DNA of 64,000 bases from Flavobacteriales bacterium UBA4110 (GTDB lineage Bacteria; Bacteroidota; Bacteroidia; Flavobacteriales; Weeksellaceae), in the NCBI GenBank assembly GCA_002383165.1, contig DFXK01000007.1:32339-96338 (forward strand), written 5' to 3'. Made by a program: the position numbers and the translations under genes. The number at the start of each line of letters is the position of its first letter. Position 1 is the stretch's first letter. Below, piece by piece: positions 57,348-64,000 of this stretch. The notes beneath the pieces are model-generated. The model saw nothing but the letters and a program-made list of their open reading frames with translations. It had not been told where the DNA came from and searched no databases.

Positions 57348-57371
57348 TTATTATCGTCATATTGCAATATA
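57348..57371. promoter_or_regulatory. ArsR operator copy 2
   Basis: The same 24-base site as at 56964, with one base changed (C for A before ATATTGCAATAT), located between arsR and the next gene. It implies a second ArsR-controlled promoter for the structural genes. Confidence 0.6.
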
Positions 57372-57401
57372 TAAATTAAATAATATCAAATATTAATTAT
57401 T

Positions 57402-57866
57402 ATGAAACTATCAAAAATCAAAGCAATCTTACCTACACTGAACAATGTCGAATTTCAGTTAGAGAATGGAAAATTTGTTCCTGAGCATTTCCACGTTACA
57501 GAAATAGGGGTTATCACAAAGAATTTTATAGACTGCGGTGGCAATACCAGAAATGAAAAGGTTGTCAATTTCCAATTGTGGGATGCGAATGACTTTGAAC
57601 ATAGGTTGAAACCTACCAAACTCTTAGACATCATCTCACTTTGTGAGGACAAACTAGGAATCGAAGATTCAGAGATAGAGGTTGAATATCAAAGCGAAAC
57701 TATCGGTAAGTATGATTTAGATTTTAACGGGAATAATTTTGTTCTGAAAAATAAACAAACTGCTTGTCTGGCAAATGAGGCTTGTGGAATTCCTGAAGGA
57801 AATCAAACTGTGGAATCATCTGATTCGAATAATACTTGCTGCACTCCCAAGTCAGGTTGTTGCTAA
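57402..57866 (+). CDS. DUF6428 family arsenic-operon protein
   Basis: A 154-residue protein with HFHVTEIGVITKNFIDCGG near residue 30 and a Cys-rich C-terminus (TCCTPKSGCC). DUF6428 proteins occur in arsenic operons of Bacteroidota. The cysteine tail suggests arsenite binding, possibly delivery to the exporter; the activity is unknown. It follows the second operator by 31 bases. Confidence 0.75.
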   Translation: MKLSKIKAILPTLNNVEFQLENGKFVPEHFHVTEIGVITKNFIDCGGNTRNEKVVNFQLWDANDFEHRLKPTKLLDIISLCEDKLGIEDSEIEVEYQSETIGKYDLDFNGNNFVLKNKQTACLANEACGIPEGNQTVESSDSNNTCCTPKSGCC

Positions 57867-57880
57867 AAAAAGACTGCATT

Positions 57881-58372
57881 ATGGAAATCAAACCTATAAC
57901 CAAAGACAACTTTTCGGAAGTAATCGAAATCTACAAACAAGGCTTGGCCACCAATATAGCCACTTTTCAGAACGATTCTCCACAATGGGAGGAATGGGAT
58001 AACGGGCACCTAGATTTTTGCAGGATCAGTATTTACGATGATGAAAAAATGCTTGGTTGGACATCTCTAACACCTGTTTCCAGTCGGTGTGTCTATTCTG
58101 GTGTCGCAGAAGTCAGCGTCTACGTCGCACAGGAAGCACGAGGAAAAGGAATTGGAAAAATATTGTTGAAAGAATTGATCAATCAGAGTGAAGAAAATGG
58201 GATATGGACATTGCAGTCTGGTATATTCGCTGAAAACGAAAATAGTATCAGGCTGCACGAGAAATGCGGATTCAGATTAGTTGGCTACCGAGAAAAGATA
58301 GGTAAAAAGAATGGGGTTTGGAAAGACAATGTCCTTATGGAGCTTAGAAGCAAAAATGTCGGAATAGATTAA
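57881..58372 (+). CDS. arsN: GNAT acetyltransferase (ArsN1-like)
   Basis: A 163-residue GNAT enzyme from ATG 57881 (MEIKPITKDN). It has VYSGVAEVSVYVAQEARGKG, the acetyl-CoA loop (ARGKGIGKILL), and ENENSIRLHEKCGFR. It is of the phosphinothricin-acetyltransferase-like group that contains ArsN1, which acetylates organoarsenicals such as arsinothricin. Substrate assignment rests on context. It starts 15 bases after the DUF6428 stop. Confidence 0.82.
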   Translation: MEIKPITKDNFSEVIEIYKQGLATNIATFQNDSPQWEEWDNGHLDFCRISIYDDEKMLGWTSLTPVSSRCVYSGVAEVSVYVAQEARGKGIGKILLKELINQSEENGIWTLQSGIFAENENSIRLHEKCGFRLVGYREKIGKKNGVWKDNVLMELRSKNVGID

Positions 58373-58398
58373 TAAACAATAAAACTTAAACAACGCCT

Positions 58399-59010
58399 AT
58401 GTATTCAGAATTAACAAATACTTTTGAACAATTACATTATCAAAACATCAGCGAGGAAAGAAAAATGACATTGCAACCATTAATTGATTTTGTACAGCAA
58501 AAAATGGATGAAGGAAAAGATATTAATATCAATTTCATTTGTACCCATAACTCGCGCAGAAGCCATCTATCACAAATCTGGGCACAAGCAGGAGCTGCTT
58601 ATTTCAATATTCTAAACGTACATTGTTATTCGGGAGGTACGGAAGAAACAGCATTATTTCCAAAAGTGGTTGAGACACTCATTAATCAAGGCTTTAATAT
58701 CTTCAAAATTGCAGACGGCAATAACCCCATATATTCTATTAAGTACAATGAAGATTCATCACCTGTAATTGGGTTTTCAAAAAGATATGATAGTCCGTTC
58801 AATCCTACGTCTGGGTTTGCAGCAATTATGACCTGTTCCCAAGCAGACGGTGGCTGTCCTTTCATTGCAGGAGCAAAAAAAAGAATTCCTATCACATTTG
58901 AAGACCCTAAAATCTCTGATAACACACCACAGCAGTCACAAGTATATGCAGAAAGAAGCTTGCAGATAGCTTCTGAAATGTTCTACGTTTTCTCTAAGAT
59001 TAAAAAATAG
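58399..59010 (+). CDS. arsC: Arsenate reductase-like low-molecular-weight phosphatase
   Basis: A 203-residue protein with the P-loop CTHNSRR (Cys48 to Arg54, CX5R) in [16 protein letters not shown]. Later PCxxxxx-like [15 protein letters not shown] provides further cysteine. Proteins of this length in Bacteroidota arsenic loci are annotated as protein-tyrosine-phosphatase-type arsenate reductases. It should turn arsenate into arsenite for export by the next gene, 4 bases downstream. Confidence 0.82.
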   Translation: MYSELTNTFEQLHYQNISEERKMTLQPLIDFVQQKMDEGKDININFICTHNSRRSHLSQIWAQAGAAYFNILNVHCYSGGTEETALFPKVVETLINQGFNIFKIADGNNPIYSIKYNEDSSPVIGFSKRYDSPFNPTSGFAAIMTCSQADGGCPFIAGAKKRIPITFEDPKISDNTPQQSQVYAERSLQIASEMFYVFSKIKK

Positions 59011-59014
59011 TTTT

Positions 59015-60043
59015 ATGCAACCAAAACTAAAATTTCTTGACCATTATCTTACCTTATGGATATTCCTTGCAATGGCAACAGGTATTGGCTTAGGATATTT
59101 CTTTCCTGCAATTTCACAAATAACAAACGCAATGTCGGTAGGAACGATAAATATTCCACTGGCAATAGGCTTGATTTTGATGATGTATCCTCCTTTGGCA
59201 AAAGTTGATTATTCATTATTACCTCAAGCTTTCAAAGATAAAAAAGTAATAGGTCTTTCGTTATTTCTCAATTGGTTTGTTGGTACGATGCTGATGTTTG
59301 GATTAGCCGTTTTATTCTTACGAAATGAACCTGATTATATGACAGGATTGATACTGATAGGCTTGGCGAGATGTATTGCAATGGTCATTGTTTGGAGTGA
59401 CTTAGCAAAAGCCAACAGAGAATATACCGCTATGCTGGTTGCATTGAATAGCATCTTTCAAGTGGTGTCTTACAGCCTTTTAGTTTGGTTGTTCATCAAT
59501 ATATTGCCCGCCAAATTAGGTCTAGCCAACTTCAATATAACCGTATCAATGAAAGATGTTACCGAAAGTGTATTGATTTATTTAGGTATTCCATTTCTAA
59601 TAGGTTTTCTAAGTCGTTATCTTCTTATTAAATTAAAAGGTATAGAATGGTATAACAGAAAATTTGTTCCAAGAATATCGCCAATCACATTGTATGCTTT
59701 ACTATTTACCATAATAATAATGTTTAGTCTGAAAGGAGATAAAATATTAGAACTGCCTATGGATGTGATAAAAGTTGCCATACCGTTGGTTATTTATTTT
59801 GTACTAATGTTTTTTGTTAGCTTCTTTATCAACAAATCTTTAAATATACCCTATGATAAAAATGCTTCAATCGCATTTACTGCTACCGGCAATAATTTCG
59901 AATTGGCGATAGCAGTAGCAATAGCAGTTTTTGGCATTCACTCTCCACAAGCTTTCGTAGGTGTTATCGGACCATTGGTGGAAGTTCCTGTGCTTATCTT
60001 ATTAGTGAAAACAAGTTTGTGGCTGAAGAAAAAATATTATTAA
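59015..60043 (+). CDS. arsB: ACR3-family arsenite efflux transporter
   Basis: A 342-residue protein with about ten membrane segments. [12 protein letters not shown] near residue 120 holds the Cys essential in ACR3 transporters, and [20 protein letters not shown] near 290 is the second signature. It exports arsenite from the cytoplasm. It is the last gene of the arsenic cassette; its stop codon touches R3. Confidence 0.94.
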   Translation: MQPKLKFLDHYLTLWIFLAMATGIGLGYFFPAISQITNAMSVGTINIPLAIGLILMMYPPLAKVDYSLLPQAFKDKKVIGLSLFLNWFVGTMLMFGLAVLFLRNEPDYMTGLILIGLARCIAMVIVWSDLAKANREYTAMLVALNSIFQVVSYSLLVWLFINILPAKLGLANFNITVSMKDVTESVLIYLGIPFLIGFLSRYLLIKLKGIEWYNRKFVPRISPITLYALLFTIIIMFSLKGDKILELPMDVIKVAIPLVIYFVLMFFVSFFINKSLNIPYDKNASIAFTATGNNFELAIAVAIAVFGIHSPQAFVGVIGPLVEVPVLILLVKTSLWLKKKYY

Positions 60044-60440
60044 TATAAAGACAATCTAAGAAAACTAAAAGTATTTTTATATACGTGCGTCGACTTACTT
60101 AAGTAGACAACTATTTATTAGTTGTTTACTTTTTTTAATCCATAAATATCTCTTTATTAAAATTTTATAGTCTGATTTTTTGTATTCGATATTTTAAGCG
60201 TAAAATGCTTATATTTTTTGAAATAAACAGTCTGAAATTGCTACAATAGGCTTGTAACATACAATCATTAATTGTCCGAAATCTCCTTAATATTTTGGAT
60301 TTTTCTTTCTTCTGATTTGTTGTGATTTTTTGCTATTAAATATAGTAATTCTAATATAGTTTTAGCTTCATCATCGCTTACCAAGATTCCATTTTTAGCC
60401 AAAATAATAATTGCTTGTTCTACTGAAATATTCCTATCAA
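60040..60440. repeat. Cassette-boundary repeat R3
   Basis: Third and most diverged copy. The minus-strand scrap reads VVYLSK then HVYKNTF, aligning with VVSLSE/HFSKNF of R1 and R2; the hairpin is at 60103-60129; the dyad survives as ATTTT-AAGCGT-AAAAT; and the rest is the actual 3' end of the intact serine recombinase gene, ending at 60268. This copy shows what R1 and R2 derive from. Confidence 0.72.
60103..60136. terminator. Terminator hairpin within R3
   Basis: GTAGACAACT at 60103-60112 pairs with AGTTGTTTAC at 60120-60129, then a T tract. Compared with R1, a G-C pair has become T-A and other changes keep pairing through G-T wobble. It ends arsB transcription on plus. Confidence 0.75.
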
Positions 60441-61923
60441 TGAAATTCATTTTTTCCAATATTTTTTTTGTTGCTTTTTTTGAGAATATTTTTGAGAATG
60501 CATGATTTAAATTTAAAGAAAGACTTCCTGTTTTATAGTCAATATCAATCGGAGGAATAAGATCCACCAGATGTTTTTTATCCGAAATATCAAACTCTGA
60601 AAATTTTTGAAAAATTTTGACTAATGCTTTATCTTTTATTTGATTACTGTTATCAATAGCTTTTAATTTATTAGAAATATTACGGCTTTCCATTTTAAGG
60701 TTTTTTGTATTGACTTGATTCTCTTTTTTTAATGCGTTATAATCATCAATTTTTAAAATTCCAGCTATAAGTAATTTTCTACCTTTGGAAAGAGTTAAAT
60801 TCTCTTCTTTTATTTTTCTTTCTACTAAGTATTGAGTGTGTAAATAACTTGTCTTCTGAGTCTTTATATTCTGATCTTCCAATATTTTCTTAAATAATTC
60901 AATACAACTATTTGATAGTATTAATTCTTGAAGTTTATTTTGATAGCAATCATTAAGTAAAACTGCGCCAATCCTAATACTGCAGCCATTATTGCAATGG
61001 TAGTAGGGATATCTTTTCAGCTTACCTTTTGAAAAACTCCCAGTAAGTTTTTGACTACAAACAGGACAAATCAAAAAACCTCTAAGGAAAAACATTTCTC
61101 TTATATCATCTCTTTTAGCCGTAATTTTTCTTTCTGTATTAATCACAGACTGTACCTGATAAAATAATGACTCTGAAATCAAGGGCTCATGTAGTCCCAG
61201 GATAATTTGGTTTTCATTAGTGTTATGCTTTATTAATATATGCCCACAATAAACTGGATTACGCAAGACTCTGAAAAAATACGATCTTGAACATATAAGT
61301 CCTTTATCATTAGCTATTCTATTAATTTCAGATATTTTATGGTCATTCATAGCAACTTGATTGAAAGCCCATTTTATAATTTCGGCTTCAGGCTCTTTAG
61401 GAACAATAGTTTTTTTTCCATCCATTAATGTCACATTGAGGAAACCTATGGGAGCTTTATTAGGATATCTTCCCATTAATTTTGCCCGACGAATGCCATT
61501 AGAAACATTTTGAGATCTCCGAGTATTTTCTGCTTCTGGAAAAGCTAAATGTAGAGCTTGCAAAATTATATTTTCTGGCACAGATAAATCAATGTATTGA
61601 TCAATTGCCATTGGTGTCGTTTTATATTTTCGAAGTTTTTCAATCATCTCATAAGCATATTCGATATTTCGACTAAATCGATCCCATTTTATAAATAATA
61701 TGTTCTTATCTTCTGTTGGTTTCTTTTTAATTTCGGAGAATAATTCCTTCCATTTAGGCCTATTAAAATTTTTAGCAGAGTAGTCTTCGCGATAAATTCC
61801 TTTGACTTCAATATTGTTATATTTACAATATTTCAGTAATCGGTCTTCCTGATCCGGTAATGAGTAACCCTTTCTTTTTTGTTCGTCAGTACTTACTCTG
61901 ACGTATAAGTAAGCTGTTTTCAT
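60268..61923 (-). CDS. Large serine recombinase
   Basis: A 551-residue site-specific recombinase. The resolvase domain holds the nucleophile in YVRVSTDEQ (Ser11) and KWDRFSRN; next comes the recombinase domain with KAPIGFLN-type elements, a zinc ribbon (CPVCSQKLTG and CNNGC) near residues 285-325, and a coiled-coil segment to about 430. These enzymes integrate and excise elements at short att sites. It is transcribed towards R3, so the gene's 3' end lies at the cassette boundary. It appears intact. Confidence 0.93.
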   Translation of the reverse strand: MKTAYLYVRVSTDEQKRKGYSLPDQEDRLLKYCKYNNIEVKGIYREDYSAKNFNRPKWKELFSEIKKKPTEDKNILFIKWDRFSRNIEYAYEMIEKLRKYKTTPMAIDQYIDLSVPENIILQALHLAFPEAENTRRSQNVSNGIRRAKLMGRYPNKAPIGFLNVTLMDGKKTIVPKEPEAEIIKWAFNQVAMNDHKISEINRIANDKGLICSRSYFFRVLRNPVYCGHILIKHNTNENQIILGLHEPLISESLFYQVQSVINTERKITAKRDDIREMFFLRGFLICPVCSQKLTGSFSKGKLKRYPYYHCNNGCSIRIGAVLLNDCYQNKLQELILSNSCIELFKKILEDQNIKTQKTSYLHTQYLVERKIKEENLTLSKGRKLLIAGILKIDDYNALKKENQVNTKNLKMESRNISNKLKAIDNSNQIKDKALVKIFQKFSEFDISDKKHLVDLIPPIDIDYKTGSLSLNLNHAFSKIFSKKATKKILEKMNFIDRNISVEQAIIILAKNGILVSDDEAKTILELLYLIAKNHNKSEERKIQNIKEISDN

Positions 61924-62045
61924 AAATGTGACGTAATTAACATCTAATTTAAAAACATTTAAGTTAGGTGTTTATACATCATCCATACACTACAGACCAA
62001 ATAATGAAACTAACAAGAATTTTTAATGATACTCATGAAAGTGTT

Positions 62046-62531
62046 TTATAGACTCTGTTTGAGAGTATCACTGTCGGATAGTTTAATTAGATTTCCAATA
62101 GCGTCAACATCTTCGAAATGTATAGCAACAGGAATTACTTCATATCCTAATAAATAAGAAGTTTTAACTCGATGACGGCCGTCCTCGAATTCAATTTTTT
62201 TCTCAAATACGTTGAAATGTATTTTTGGAGGATCAAGATATTCCTTATTGATCCAATGTTGTATGATTCTATATATTCTATGATTATTATTACTTTTAAT
62301 ATTCTCAGGAAGAAATAAAGATGTCATATCTACCTCTCTAAAATCAGAATTTTTAACCAATTCCTCGGTTCTTACAAAATGTATTTTAAAAATACCTTCT
62401 TCCGGAAGTAAGTCTGAAGCTTTTATAGAGGAACTGTTTTCATTGACAGCCCAGTAAGGTTTAGGTGTTAATAATATTATTTCTTCAACTGTTTTTGATA
62501 AGAATTTTTTTATTAAATATGCCATAATCAA
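62046..62531 (-). CDS. ParB/Srx-fold-like protein of unknown function
   Basis: A 161-residue protein with FEDGRHRVKTSYLLGYEVIP near residues 117-137; the DGRHR motif and following helix are typical of the ParB/sulfiredoxin nucleotide-binding fold. A hydrophobic start (MAYLIKKFL) may not be a signal. It lies 33 bases downstream of the larger gene at 62565 on the same strand, so the two are probably one operon. The role is unknown; DNA modification or defence is possible. Confidence 0.55.
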   Translation of the reverse strand: MIMAYLIKKFLSKTVEEIILLTPKPYWAVNENSSSIKASDLLPEEGIFKIHFVRTEELVKNSDFREVDMTSLFLPENIKSNNNHRIYRIIQHWINKEYLDPPKIHFNVFEKKIEFEDGRHRVKTSYLLGYEVIPVAIHFEDVDAIGNLIKLSDSDTLKQSL

Positions 62532-62564
62532 AGGTAATAATTCTTATTTAGAATAATTTTCTTA

Positions 62565-64000
62565 TTAATATCGCCCCAAAAAACTTTTTTTTCTTTCCCA
62601 CTCACCGTATTCAAGATGGTGATCGATTTTATCATTTATATGACGTTTAATTGGAAGTAGAGAAATACCTAGAGATGACCTGCCCACAATAGATAATATA
62701 TTTCTCCATTCGGCAGCGTTGATGTCCCCAAATATGACATTACCGGTTACTACGGTTCCTCCATTACCTATCCAGTAAATCTGCTCAAATAACTTTACAT
62801 CTTGTGTAAAGGTTAGGAATAGTAAGATTATTTGCTCAAATAATTCTTTGAATGAGTGTCTGACAATATTAATCAACAGATTCATACGGTCGGGATTTTC
62901 ATAATTATCAATACAATACTTTCTCAAAAAAGTAGCAGCTCTTTCACGATGCAGAATATCTATATTCTCAAAAAACACATTGCAATCATGTGTTCCAACT
63001 GCAATAAGATAACTTTCTTTAGAAGCGAAATGGTCTAAGGTCTTAGATAATGAGGACTCAATATCTTTAATCTGCCAAATGAGCTTTAATTTTTTATTGT
63101 TTCCTGAATTCTTGTTATTAGCATCTTTATAAAAGTAGTCAGTGTAATCGGCAAGAAAGCTTGTATCTTGTTGCAGTATGTTCAAAAATATTTTACCATT
63201 ATAATCATAAAGCCTATGAATTTTACTTTGCTGAATAAATAGCTTCTTAACTAATTCTAAATCATTATTTAGTAACTCCAAACTTTCTTCAAGAAAGTCT
63301 GTTTGAACTATAATTTCGATGTTTTCTGATTCGTCTTTTTCTGTTATAATGTTAATGAGTTTATGGAAAATTGTAGAGTCTATTCTCAAAAACTTGTGCA
63401 AGTATTCAAAGTAGATGTAAGTTCTCTCATTTATCTTTCTAATACTATTAATAAGTTTTTTAATGTAGGAATTGTTAATCAATGAATCATCTAAATAATA
63501 GAAGTAAGACAATTCCCAAGATGCTTGATGTTGATATTTCTCTTCAGTTATTATATTCCAAAGGGAAGCGCTCTCTTTTTCATTTTTAAGATTATTTTGA
63601 AAAATCTTTATTGGTATGTAATCTACTGAGTTATCGTCTTTAATAATTTCCTTTAAAAAAGCAAGACCGAGCTCTTTGTTATGCTTATAATTTTCATCAA
63701 CCACAAAATCCAAAGAATTATTATATTCAAAGTCATTTGCTGCCTGATTTTTTAAATATTTGAAAGTATTATAAAAATTAGTTACTTCTGCTACATTACA
63801 AAACACAAATGAAGATCTAATTTCTTTTTCTTTTAATCGATCATATTCGCGATAATCTTCGTAATCATATCTTTCTTTGTCTCTAATTCTATCCCAGTCT
63901 AATTTCAGATATGCTTTGTAAATATCATTAGTGTATTTATTCAACAGTCTACTGAACGCAGCGTTCTTTATTTTATGTTTTTTCCATAATCTAACTTGAT
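62565..64000 (-). CDS. Large helical protein of unknown function (partial)
   Basis: The minus-strand frame is open from the right window edge to the stop at 62565, at least 478 codons, with no start needed at 63944; the codons before it read RLWKKHKIKNAAFSRLL without a stop. The protein is rich in Lys, Asn, Ile and Leu helices resembling alpha-helical repeats, and ends with HHLEYGEWERKKSFLGRY. No catalytic motif is visible in this part. It could be the C-terminal sensor part of a large NTPase such as a STAND protein, but that is a guess from style and context. Confidence 0.55.
   Translation of the reverse strand, partial: QVRLWKKHKIKNAAFSRLLNKYTNDIYKAYLKLDWDRIRDKERYDYEDYREYDRLKEKEIRSSFVFCNVAEVTNFYNTFKYLKNQAANDFEYNNSLDFVVDENYKHNKELGLAFLKEIIKDDNSVDYIPIKIFQNNLKNEKESASLWNIITEEKYQHQASWELSYFYYLDDSLINNSYIKKLINSIRKINERTYIYFEYLHKFLRIDSTIFHKLINIITEKDESENIEIIVQTDFLEESLELLNNDLELVKKLFIQQSKIHRLYDYNGKIFLNILQQDTSFLADYTDYFYKDANNKNSGNNKKLKLIWQIKDIESSLSKTLDHFASKESYLIAVGTHDCNVFFENIDILHRERAATFLRKYCIDNYENPDRMNLLINIVRHSFKELFEQIILLFLTFTQDVKLFEQIYWIGNGGTVVTGNVIFGDINAAEWRNILSIVGRSSLGISLLPIKRHINDKIDHHLEYGEWERKKSFLGRY

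Noticed and set aside
45951..60440. R1, R2 and R3 as a CRISPR-like or simple tandem repeat
   Set aside because: They are about 300-450 bases long, 3.5-10.5 kb apart, with genes between them and recombinase coding inside; no short repeat-spacer structure exists.
1..64000. tRNA, rRNA or riboswitch genes, including a Moco riboswitch before the xdhC operon
   Set aside because: No cloverleaf, rRNA segment or conserved riboswitch core was recognised; the region before xdhC shows only a -7 box and a dyad. A covariance-model scan would be decisive.

Overview
The window reads as AT-rich chromosomal accessory DNA from a Bacteroidota bacterium of the Flavobacteriia, most like Chryseobacterium or a relative. 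The evidence is the Bacteroides-type conjugation genes (TraJ to TraQ), a CzcA-CzcC fusion protein, a fused MoaC-MoaB protein, IS982 and IS91-type elements common in this group, and the few TAnnTTTG-like -7 promoter boxes that can be seen. No rRNA, tRNA or CRISPR array was found. Identities are from reading protein motifs; no database search was run.

Layout. (1) 1-8.7 kb: the end of the transfer operon of an integrative conjugative element (traJ end, traK, L, M, N, O, Q; no traP), a strong terminator, a frameshifted D12 adenine methyltransferase, then RadC-like, DUF932 and SSB genes on the minus strand and a stand-alone DprA-like gene. (2) 8.7-13.8 kb: remains of an NAD(P)-binding oxidoreductase, an intact FAD/NAD(P)-binding protein, and a mutagenesis module, umuC-umuD on minus and a 90-aa ORF plus an SRAP peptidase on plus. 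(3) 13.8-18.5 kb: a dead IS982 copy, a large catalase, and a broken AraC regulator. (4) 18.6-27.6 kb: a cysteine desulfurase facing a compact ten-gene minus-strand operon for molybdenum cofactor (xdhC, moaA, mocA-like, moeA, tauE-like, SUOX-like, moaD, moeB-rhodanese, moaE, moaCB). (5) 27.8-34.1 kb: wreckage, namely a [2Fe-2S] subunit gene cut and partly inverted beside an IS91-type element, a truncated alcohol dehydrogenase, a frameshifted TonB-dependent receptor, and a possible scrap of a molybdenum subunit. (6) 34.2-38.0 kb: an intact three-subunit molybdenum hydroxylase (PaoABC type), the likely consumer of the cofactor made in (4). (7) 38.3-43.8 kb: a second SOS-type cassette whose dnaE2 and dinB polymerase genes are both broken, while its S24 repressor and an AlkB-like gene are intact. 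(8) 44.1-45.9 kb: a degenerate receiver-domain protein and the C-terminal part of a subtilase. (9) 45.9-64 kb: an array of three modules, each starting with a homologous repeat (R1 45951, R2 56522, R3 60040). R1 is followed by a heavy-metal efflux cassette, R2 by an arsenic cassette, R3 by an intact large serine recombinase and two unrecognised genes.

How it fits together. The Moco operon, desulfurase and PaoABC-like enzyme form one metabolic unit. A repeated dyad found both upstream of the desulfurase and upstream of the Moco operon suggests a common regulator, perhaps the now broken AraC protein. The most interesting structure is the cassette array. R1 and R2 each keep a decayed 3' end of a serine-recombinase gene in the position where R3 has a full one, and all three share a terminator hairpin with compensatory base changes. 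The simplest reading is repeated insertion of related serine-recombinase elements at one site, with loss of the older recombinases, in the manner of staphylococcal cassette chromosomes.
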